This document shows positions 6,841 through 13,142 of a stretch of DNA of 14,071 nucleotides, one piece after another. Under the pieces are notes generated by a model. The model saw nothing but the letters and a program-made list of their open reading frames with translations. It did not search any database and was not told the DNA's origin. How positions within the stretch are numbered: the stretch's first letter is position 1; the number at the start of each line of letters is the position of its first letter. A program made the position numbers and the translations under genes. Source of the DNA: Bifidobacterium breve (GTDB lineage: Bacteria > Actinomycetota > Acidimicrobiia > Acidimicrobiales > Ilumatobacteraceae). The stretch is taken from positions 1-14,071 of the forward strand of contig CAMDBY010000022.1 in assembly GCA_945889575.1 (NCBI GenBank), written 5' to 3'.

Positions 6841-7893
6841 GCGCAGACTCACTTCGTTTCCCAATAAACGGCCACGGCGCGTAAGGACAATGCGCTCACC
6901 CACCACTTCCACCAAGCCTTCTAGGGCTTCAACATCAAGCGTTCCGAGCGGAACCCCATCACGTGTGCGCAGTGACAATTCCAAGGCTTCTCTGGCCCGA
7001 GTTGGTGCATCCAAGACTTCGTCTGACGCTTCAACGGTTTCGTTCTTAGCAACGCAATCGATGTACCGATCAGGGGTACGAACATTCCACCATCGCCTGC
7101 CATCTAGATGCGAGTGCGCGGCACAACCGAACCCTGTGTAATTACCCTGCGACCAATAGACCTGGTTATGACGACACTCGTGACCGGCAAGTGCCCAGTT
7201 GCTGATTTCGTAATTCATGAGACCTGCTGCTGAAAACAAATCATCAGCAAGAACATATTTGTCAGCTTGATCATCATCGTCTGGATGACGACTCGGATCC
7301 TCCGCTAGAGGCGTACCTGCTTCCACCGTCAACCCATACGCCGAAATGTGAGTTGGTTGCAATGCAATAGTTTGTTCAACTGTGGTGCGCCAGTCGTCGA
7401 CAGATTCCCCGTGGACTCCGTAAATCAAATCCAAGTTGATCGAGGTGATTCCACATTCACGAGCAGCAGCAATTGCTTTGACAACATTTGCAGGGTCATG
7501 CGTTCGGCCCAATGACTGCAAAACGTGATCAACCATTGATTGCACACCCATACTGATGCGGTTAACCCCAGCAGCCGCGTAGATCTTCATCATTTTGAGA
7601 GTCACGTCATCTGGGTTGCATTCGATTGTGATCTCTGCGTTCGAGGTAACCGGAATTGCAGTAATTATTGCAGCAAGTAGTTCAGGCGCAAGACGCGTGG
7701 GAGTGCCGCCGCCGAAAAACACGGTGTCTGCTACGGGCATTCCCTTTTCTACGGCTCGTGCGATATCAGCAATGACTGCGTCAACGTACGCGACCATGAG
7801 ATGGTCACGGTCAGTCCATGTTGCAAATGCGCAGTAGTCACAGCGGTGACGACAGAACGGGATATGAACGTAGACCCCGAACTCAGACATCAT
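6829..7893 (-). CDS. hemW: HemW-like radical SAM protein (haem chaperone)
   Basis: A 354-residue member of the coproporphyrinogen III oxidase-like radical SAM group. VHIPFCRHRCDYCAF holds the 4Fe-4S-binding Cx3Cx2C motif (C14, C18, C21). FFGGGTPTRL (about 59-68) is the glycine-rich SAM-binding strand, and GFGCAAHSHLDGRRWWN lies in the C-terminal half. Length and motifs fit HemW, which binds haem and hands it to respiratory proteins, better than the oxygen-independent oxidase HemN. It is in the cytoplasm or loosely at the membrane. Two ATG codons open the frame. AGGA (7901-7898) is four bases from the first and seven from the second (7890), so the second may be preferred. Six bases separate it from the stop of the BldD-like gene upstream, and tRNA-Val follows. 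In many actinobacteria hemW sits between lepA and hrcA; here it has moved to the other end of the group. Confidence 0.9.
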   Translation of the reverse strand: MMSEFGVYVHIPFCRHRCDYCAFATWTDRDHLMVAYVDAVIADIARAVEKGMPVADTVFFGGGTPTRLAPELLAAIITAIPVTSNAEITIECNPDDVTLKMMKIYAAAGVNRISMGVQSMVDHVLQSLGRTHDPANVVKAIAAARECGITSINLDLIYGVHGESVDDWRTTVEQTIALQPTHISAYGLTVEAGTPLAEDPSRHPDDDDQADKYVLADDLFSAAGLMNYEISNWALAGHECRHNQVYWSQGNYTGFGCAAHSHLDGRRWWNVRTPDRYIDCVAKNETVEASDEVLDAPTRAREALELSLRTRDGVPLGTLDVEALEGLVEVVGERIVLTRRGRLLGNEVSLRLTP

Positions 7894-7899
7894 GAATTC

Positions 7900-8424
7900 C
7901 TATGCGGCCGGTGGCACGAACAAGAGACCAAGTTCAGAGAGCTTGTCTCCCACTTGATCTACGGGAACGTCAAGCATGACGGCAATTGCGCGGGTGTCAT
8001 GCGCACGAACAGTGATGACCTTGCCATTGAAGTCCTGGCGTTGCACTTGAATCATGCGCAAGAAACGTTCGAGCATTTCAAATTGAGTTCCGCCCATCGT
8101 TGATAGTCGCGCAACGTCGATGCGCAATTTGCGTGGAGCTCCGTCGTTCGCGCCTCCATCATCAATTCGTTGTGTATCGCGCGGCAGCAATTGGTCAATC
8201 GTGATGCCATAGAAGCGGGCAAGGCGCTCGAGCCGCGGAACCGATATTGCTCGCTCTCCGCGTTCATACGCACCCAGCACTGAGGCCTTGAACTCACTGT
8301 CACTCTTGTCCTCAACATCGGACAATGACCACTGTTTCTGTTGCCGTATACGGCGCAAACGTTCTCCGACTAGTCGGGTAAAGGGAGAATCTTCCAGCAG
8401 TTCGTCATCGGTATAAGAAGCCAT
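7900..8424 (-). CDS. bldD: BldD-like transcriptional regulator with c-di-GMP-binding signature
   Basis: A 174-residue cytoplasmic DNA-binding protein with the two-domain plan of Streptomyces BldD (167 residues). Residues about 14-80 form an XRE-type helix-turn-helix domain: GERLRRIRQQKQWSLSDVEDKS, then VLGAYERGERAISVPRLERLARFYG. A polar linker covers 82-98. The C-terminal domain carries LRIDVARLS, then RQD-FNGKVITV-RAHD at 129-143. That is exactly the RxD-x8-RxxD motif through which BldD binds tetrameric cyclic-di-GMP and dimerises (R129, D131, R140, D143). The start ATG (8422-8424) follows GGTGGTGAT. A palindrome matching the BldD-box core lies directly upstream, suggesting autoregulation. 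It lies between dnaJ (55 bases upstream) and hemW (6 bases downstream), which is an unusual place for this gene to my knowledge. Whether it is a functional orthologue or a BldD-domain paralogue is open. Confidence 0.85.
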   Translation of the reverse strand: MASYTDDELLEDSPFTRLVGERLRRIRQQKQWSLSDVEDKSDSEFKASVLGAYERGERAISVPRLERLARFYGITIDQLLPRDTQRIDDGGANDGAPRKLRIDVARLSTMGGTQFEMLERFLRMIQVQRQDFNGKVITVRAHDTRAIAVMLDVPVDQVGDKLSELGLLFVPPAA

Positions 8425-8426
8425 AT

Positions 8427-8443
8427 CACCACCCAGTGTGGTG
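8427..8443. promoter_or_regulatory. 17-base palindrome with BldD-box core before the BldD-like gene
   Basis: CACCACCCAGTGTGGTG has six-base arms CACCAC (8427-8432) and GTGGTG (8438-8443) around a five-base centre. Its middle nine bases, ACCCAGTGT (8431-8439), fit ACnC(A/T)GnGT, the core of the 15-base BldD consensus published for Streptomyces coelicolor. The two outer T and A positions of that consensus are not matched. The repeat and the core share the same central base, 8435. The arm nearest the gene also forms the ribosome binding site two bases before the ATG, so an mRNA hairpin could hide it. Confidence 0.55.
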
Positions 8444-8479
8444 CATACACCGCCACAAGTGTGCGACCGTCGCTACTTT

Positions 8480-9595
8480 CTATGAAAATGCGGATTTGAT
8501 GCGCGAAAAGATGCCCTTGTCGGCTGATGCCACTTCGTCGCCTGAAATCTCGGCCAGGCGCCTGTACAAGGACTCTTGTTCGTCGTTGAGTTGTGATGGA
8601 ACAACAACAGATACTCGAACGCGAAGATGACCACGTCCGCGGCCATTCAAATGTGTGACACCACGACCCTTTGCAACGAACTCATGACCATGTTGAGTAC
8701 CAGCCGGAACGACGAGGTCAAGATCACCGTCGAGAGCCTCTAGAACTTGGTGCACGCCAAGAGCTGCCTGCGACACCGTCAATGGAAGAGCACAAATGAG
8801 GTCATCTTCTTCGCGAGCGAATCGTGGATGTTGCGCAACAGCGACATGCACATACAAATCGCCAGCGTCTCCCCCACGAGGCCCAGCAGCACCGCGACCA
8901 GTAAGTCTCATTGTTTGCCCAGAGTTGATTCCGCCAGGAACATCAACCGTGTATGACTCACGAGACGATGTGCGGCCTTCGCCTGAACACTTTGAACACG
9001 GGGTAACGACAACAGTGCCCATGCCACCACAACGGCCACACGCGCCTGTCGTGACCATTTGGCCAAGCATGCTTTGGCGAACACGACGTACTTGGCCTGC
9101 TCCGCCGCATTCTGTACACGTGACGGGTTGAGTGCCAGACCCTGCGCCTGAACCTGAACAGTCAGTGCACGCAATTGCTGTGTTCACATCAACCGTGACT
9201 TGCGTACCGAACATGACTGCCATGAGATCTACGCGAGCAGTGACTTCAAGGTCTTGTCCACGCGGTGGACCTGCTTGATGGCGCCCGCCACCTCCGCCGA
9301 AGAAGGCTTCAAAGATGTCGCCAAAACCTCCGCCACCGCCGAATGGGTCTGACCCACCGCCTGAACCAGCACCAGAAATACCAGCGTCACCGAAGCGGTC
9401 GTATCGGCTACGAGTTTCAGGATCCGACAACACTTCATATGCATGACTGACTTGTTTGAATAAGTCTTCTGCTTCCGGGTCGTTCGGGTTTGCATCGGGA
9501 TGTAGTTCACGGGCGCGTTTGCGGTATGCACGCTTAATTTCATCAGCACCTGCTGTGCGTCCTACTTCTAACAGTTGGTAAAAATCGGCGCTCAT
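8480..9595 (-). CDS. dnaJ: Chaperone DnaJ (hrcA-linked copy)
   Basis: A 371-residue type I Hsp40 that delivers unfolded proteins to DnaK and stimulates its ATPase. Domains in order: J domain 1-70 with HPD at 32-34; Gly/Phe-rich linker about 72-108; four zinc-finger repeats CTDCSGSG (143), CTECGGAG (160), CGRCGGMG (186) and CSKCSGEG (200); then the C-terminal substrate-binding region. All eight zinc cysteines are present. Its ATG overlaps the hrcA stop as ATGA, with AAGGA (9605-9601) inside the hrcA end as ribosome site. Actinobacteria often carry two dnaJ genes, one with dnaK/grpE and one next to hrcA; the location points to the second kind. The stop is TAG at 8480-8482, and 55 bases separate it from the BldD-like gene. 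Confidence 0.97.
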   Translation of the reverse strand: MSADFYQLLEVGRTAGADEIKRAYRKRARELHPDANPNDPEAEDLFKQVSHAYEVLSDPETRSRYDRFGDAGISGAGSGGGSDPFGGGGGFGDIFEAFFGGGGGRHQAGPPRGQDLEVTARVDLMAVMFGTQVTVDVNTAIACTDCSGSGAGSGTQPVTCTECGGAGQVRRVRQSMLGQMVTTGACGRCGGMGTVVVTPCSKCSGEGRTSSRESYTVDVPGGINSGQTMRLTGRGAAGPRGGDAGDLYVHVAVAQHPRFAREEDDLICALPLTVSQAALGVHQVLEALDGDLDLVVPAGTQHGHEFVAKGRGVTHLNGRGRGHLRVRVSVVVPSQLNDEQESLYRRLAEISGDEVASADKGIFSRIKSAFS

Positions 9596-10593
9596 AGCGT
9601 TCCTTCTGCAATATGGCGGCCCAACTGGGCGCTCACTACTTCGACCGTTGTCAGTGCTTGCGGGTAATTCATACGGGTAGGACCAAGGACCCCTACGGTA
9701 CCGATGACTTCGCCGTCAGCAAACACGGGAGACACCACGACAGAACACGACACAAGTGGTTCAACACCATGCTCGGCACCAATTGCAACAGAAAGTCCCC
9801 TATCGAGCATGTCTTGCAACAGCGTCACCACTACGAACTGTTGCTCAATAGTGGACAACACATCACGCACAACGTCTACCGCATCAAATGCATTAGCCAT
9901 TGACGATGCTCCACCTACGAACACTGGTGCTTCATTTCGGTGTCGTGACAAAGCATTGATTGTTGCAAAACAGACTGCATCAACATGAGCATCATTTGTA
10001 GATGACACCGTTGTGACGTCCCCTAATGAATGACCGACAAGAGTTCGTGACAAATGAGAAACAGCATCTGAAATGTGTTGGTCGGTGATGTCTTCTGACA
10101 TTTGAATAGTGTCGTTTTCCACATTGTGATTCGACAACACAACAACCACAGTTGCAGTACGCGTAGTGACACGACTGATATGGACAGCACGCACAATGGT
10201 GGTATCGGCTTCGGGCCCTACAATCACTGCTGTTTGGTGAGTGATGTCAGCAAGAAGCGTGGTGGTATGACGCAACAAATCTTCCAACCGACCATGTGTG
10301 GCCTTAAAGAAATCACCAACTTGGGTTGCGTCTTCTGATGCCAACACTCCGGCTGTTGAGATCGAGTCAACGAAATGCCGATATCCCTTATCGGTGGGGA
10401 TGCGACCGGCAGAAGTATGGGGCTGAGCCAAGTAGCCCTCTTGCTCAAGCACAACCATTTCGTTGCGCACTGTGGCAGACGAAACCATGACCGATGACTT
10501 CTGAGCAATATGAGTTGACCCAACCGGTTGACCAGTTGCTACGTATTCCTGGACGACGGCCCGAAGGATGGCGGTTTTGCGTTCGTCGAGCAT
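9592..10593 (-). CDS. hrcA: Heat-shock repressor HrcA
   Basis: A 333-residue repressor that binds CIRCE operators of chaperone genes and is kept active by GroEL. The N-terminal winged helix has SSATVRNEMVVLEQEGYL (about 38-55) and the family hallmark PHTSAGRIPTDKGYRHFVD (58-76). A GAF-like middle and C-terminal part follow, ending in VVVSPVFADGEVIGTVGVLGPTRMNY, the usual HrcA tail. Its stop overlaps the dnaJ start by four bases (ATGA), and the photolyase ends 12 bases upstream. No good Shine-Dalgarno precedes the ATG, but a promoter-like pair ends just before it, so it may be translated from a near-leaderless message as well as by coupling. A complete CIRCE is not visible upstream, although a degenerate half-site is. 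Confidence 0.96.
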   Translation of the reverse strand: MLDERKTAILRAVVQEYVATGQPVGSTHIAQKSSVMVSSATVRNEMVVLEQEGYLAQPHTSAGRIPTDKGYRHFVDSISTAGVLASEDATQVGDFFKATHGRLEDLLRHTTTLLADITHQTAVIVGPEADTTIVRAVHISRVTTRTATVVVVLSNHNVENDTIQMSEDITDQHISDAVSHLSRTLVGHSLGDVTTVSSTNDAHVDAVCFATINALSRHRNEAPVFVGGASSMANAFDAVDVVRDVLSTIEQQFVVVTLLQDMLDRGLSVAIGAEHGVEPLVSCSVVVSPVFADGEVIGTVGVLGPTRMNYPQALTTVEVVSAQLGRHIAEGTL

Positions 10594-10595
10594 GG

Positions 10596-10631
10596 TGCTA
10601 CAAATTTACTTTCCGCTGACCGATTTGTAAC
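10596..10631 (-). promoter_or_regulatory. Candidate internal promoter of hrcA-dnaJ
   Basis: On the minus strand GTTACA (10631-10626), 17 bases, TAAATT (10608-10603): four of six matches to each sigma-70 hexamer with ideal spacing. The -10 includes the TAA stop of the photolyase gene. Transcription would start near 10596, two or three bases before the hrcA ATG. The start region reads GTAGCACC, which matches the left CIRCE half-site TTAGCACTC at six of nine positions. The right half is not recognisable. Confidence 0.4.
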
Positions 10632-11946
10632 GCGCTAAGGCTTCTATTCGCTCCGCAGCATGGTCAACCATGGGTTCTGGATACCCAGATGGTGCCAGGA
10701 GGCCCAGTGTTGATGGTTCATGAATTGACGCATTGTCAAGGTCTGCGAGTTCTGGAATCCAACGTCGAAGGTATGTACCTGTTGGATCAAACTTTGCGCT
10801 TTGCGACGTTGGATTAAACACACGAAAGAAAGGGGCGGCATCAGTGCCAGTTCCGGCAGTCCACTGCCACCCGTGATTATTTGACGCAATGTCGCCGTCA
10901 ACAAGATGCTGCATGAAAAAGCGAGCACCCCATTGCCATGGAAGATGCAGGTCTTTCACTAAGAAGCTCGCCACAATCATTCGTACTCGGTTATGCATTA
11001 TTCCGGTAGCCAGCATCTGACGAATGCCTGCATCAACAATGGGATAGCCAGTTTGCGCAGCGCAGAACTTTGCAAAGCGCGCGTGAGCTGCAGCATCGGT
11101 GTCTCGTGGCAACACGTTCATCTTCTCTTGAAGGTTTTCCCACATGGTGCGTGGCTGATGAAACAGAACATCGGCGTAGAACTCACGCCATGCAAGTTCT
11201 CGACGGTAATGATCTGCACCCGACGTTCCATTCAATCGAGCGATCAACTGACGCGGATGCACGACACCGAAACGAAGGTACGGCGACATCATGGACGTTC
11301 CGTCGACACCGGGGTTATTGCGATCATCTTGATATGCCTCAAGTCGTGGAGACCACTCGTCCCACCGGCGCCATGCCGCTTCTTCACCGGCATCTGGCAA
11401 TTCCAAAGCGGATGAATCAATATTGGGATACCCCTGACAATGACTCACTGCATCGCCATACGAGACAGAGCTTTCCACTGCACTAGTGAAGTCAACTAAC
11501 GACCAGCGTCGATAAAAGGGCGTGAACACTTTCAGTGGAGTGCCGTCGTCCTTCAACACCGTGCCAGGGTTTACGCAATACGGCGAATCAGATTCCACCA
11601 AGACTGCATCAACCTGTTTCAGTGCTTCACGAACACGCTGATCACGTGCTTGGCCGTACGGAGCGAAGTCTGATGCCACATGAACGCTGCGCGCGCCAAC
11701 TTCTTTTGCCATCTGTGCAACTTCAACAACAGGGTCTCCGTAGCGCAGAACTAATTTTCCACCTGTCGCAGCATCAAGCGCACGAAGTGTTTGGAACATA
11801 AACGCACGCCGCGCTAACCCTGCTTTTTCAAAACGAGGGTCCACCACAAACAGCGGCACGACGTCGCCGTCAATCGCGGCTGACTGCAACGCCTTGTTAT
11901 CGGACACTCGCATATCGCGACGAATCCACCAGATAGACGTGTTCAT
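10606..11946 (-). CDS. phrB: Deoxyribodipyrimidine photolyase (class I CPD photolyase)
   Basis: Repairs UV-induced cyclobutane pyrimidine dimers using light and FADH-. I start it at the ATG of MNTSIWWIRRDMRVSDN (11944-11946; 446 residues). It overlaps the stop of the upstream exporter gene as ATGA and has GGAAGGA just before it; the longer open frame to 12009 adds 21 residues unlike the family. The N-terminal alpha/beta antenna domain is followed by the helical FAD domain: RRELAWREFY (W253), TGYPIVDAGIRQ, MHNRVRMIVASFLVKD, GDIASNNHGWQWTAGTGTDAAPFFRVFNP. The Met in NRVRM (M323), where (6-4) enzymes have His, supports the CPD class. Of the E. coli electron-transfer tryptophans, W359 and W382 have counterparts (W337, W360). 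The outermost, W306, appears to be Asp (D284). Confidence 0.94.
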   Translation of the reverse strand: MNTSIWWIRRDMRVSDNKALQSAAIDGDVVPLFVVDPRFEKAGLARRAFMFQTLRALDAATGGKLVLRYGDPVVEVAQMAKEVGARSVHVASDFAPYGQARDQRVREALKQVDAVLVESDSPYCVNPGTVLKDDGTPLKVFTPFYRRWSLVDFTSAVESSVSYGDAVSHCQGYPNIDSSALELPDAGEEAAWRRWDEWSPRLEAYQDDRNNPGVDGTSMMSPYLRFGVVHPRQLIARLNGTSGADHYRRELAWREFYADVLFHQPRTMWENLQEKMNVLPRDTDAAAHARFAKFCAAQTGYPIVDAGIRQMLATGIMHNRVRMIVASFLVKDLHLPWQWGARFFMQHLVDGDIASNNHGWQWTAGTGTDAAPFFRVFNPTSQSAKFDPTGTYLRRWIPELADLDNASIHEPSTLGLLAPSGYPEPMVDHAAERIEALARYKSVSGK

Positions 11947-13142
11947 CGGTCCTTCCACAACATTGGGACAAACAATAAAGTCAAAATTCCTCCATAAGCA
12001 ATTGACCACTCAATACCAATGTTGTCGCCAATCCAGCCAGTGATTGGGCCACCGATGGGCGTCGAGCCAAGAAAGGCCACAGCAACTAACGCCAACATGC
12101 GACTGCGCATCTCTGGTGCGGTGTTCTGTTGACTCAGTCCATTCATTGATGCAACAAGGCCAGTACCACCAAAGCCAAGAGGAAGGCATAACAGACACGC
12201 CACAAGGAAGTTCGGAGCCCACGCAATTGCGATACACGAGACACCATTAATTGTGACGAGTGTTGCGTACCAGCGCATTGTTATGCGTGTAAACCGTGCT
12301 GTGCCTAATGCACCAAAGACACTGCCAATACTGACGCACGTCAAAAGAATTGGGTAGCCGCTCGCCTGGTGCCAACGTACGTCACTCAACTTTGGCATCA
12401 CCACGCTGTAGTTGAACGCAAACGTACTGACCACTGTGAACACGATGAATGCTCGGCGCAACATAGGGTCACGCCATACAAACGCCAAACCTTCGCGGAC
12501 TGGTTTTCCTCCGCGAGCCGCAGACGTAGCAGGCAACATCTTTGTCTTATCGATCATCAATAACGAACCGAGAACAAAAAGGTACGAGCTTGCATTAAGA
12601 GCAAATAGCCACGCCGTGCCTAGAGGCCCAATAAGTACTGCGGCCAATGCTGGGCCAAAAATACGAGATCCGGTCATCACTGTGGTGTTCAGCGACATCG
12701 CATTTGGAATTTCAGATGGTTCCACTAGTTCAGTGACAAGGCCTCGACGAGATGGATTATCGATTGCGCTCGCGATGCCCGTTCCAAACGACAAGAGATA
12801 AATCACCGGCAATGACACATGCCCTGTGAATGTGACAACTGCCAAAACCACAGCTTGAACCCCAAGTAATGATTGACACCAAAAGGTCACACGACGGCGA
12901 TTGTGTCGATCTGCAAAGCCACCAGCCCATGCACCAAGCACCAACATGGGAACGAACTGAGCGAATGTATTGATTCCGGCATCAGTTGCTTTGTTATTAA
13001 TCGAATAAATCAACAAAGACATCGCAGTGAACTGCAGCCACGTGCCAACATTCGACAGCAAAAGGCCAAAGAAATAGATTCGAAGGTTGCGATGTCGGAG
13101 CGAAAGAAACATCGACGATCTGTCTGTCGCTTGCTGGGACAT
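11943..13142 (-). CDS. MFS exporter, EntS-like (MFS_3) family
   Basis: A 399-residue inner-membrane protein with about twelve hydrophobic helices. SLRHRNLRIYFFGLLLSNVG and then GTWLQFTAMSLLIY form the first helix region, typical of the enterobactin-exporter-like MFS_3 group. The loop between helices 2 and 3 carries GGFADRHNRRRV (74-85), a variant of the MFS motif. DNPSRRGLVTELV (about 128-140) is another hallmark of this group. It should export a small molecule, drug or siderophore by proton antiport; the substrate is not visible. Its ATG shares one base with the lepA stop (TGATG), and its stop overlaps the photolyase start by four bases. It is therefore embedded in the operon and probably translated by coupling. 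No Shine-Dalgarno is seen. Confidence 0.87.
   Translation of the reverse strand: MSQQATDRSSMFLSLRHRNLRIYFFGLLLSNVGTWLQFTAMSLLIYSINNKATDAGINTFAQFVPMLVLGAWAGGFADRHNRRRVTFWCQSLLGVQAVVLAVVTFTGHVSLPVIYLLSFGTGIASAIDNPSRRGLVTELVEPSEIPNAMSLNTTVMTGSRIFGPALAAVLIGPLGTAWLFALNASSYLFVLGSLLMIDKTKMLPATSAARGGKPVREGLAFVWRDPMLRRAFIVFTVVSTFAFNYSVVMPKLSDVRWHQASGYPILLTCVSIGSVFGALGTARFTRITMRWYATLVTINGVSCIAIAWAPNFLVACLLCLPLGFGGTGLVASMNGLSQQNTAPEMRSRMLALVAVAFLGSTPIGGPITGWIGDNIGIEWSIAYGGILTLLFVPMLWKDR

Noticed and set aside
6829..7893. Oxygen-independent coproporphyrinogen oxidase HemN
   Set aside because: Shorter than HemN (about 450 residues) and with the HemW-type Cx3Cx2C motif lacking the fourth cysteine of the HemN Cx3Cx2CxC pattern.
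10695..10703. CCCAGTGTT/GCCCAGTGT as a second BldD-box core
   Set aside because: The first base is G instead of A, it lies inside the photolyase gene and it is not part of an inverted repeat.
10993..11486. Two overlapping plus-strand open frames (about 140 codons each) opposite the photolyase
   Set aside because: Mirror-frame artefacts of the photolyase coding sequence, with no recognisable domain.
11947..12009. Longer start for the photolyase (21 extra residues)
   Set aside because: The extra residues do not resemble the family and overlap the exporter gene by 67 bases. The ATG at 11946 has a Shine-Dalgarno, gives the usual ATGA overlap and starts at the conserved N-terminus.
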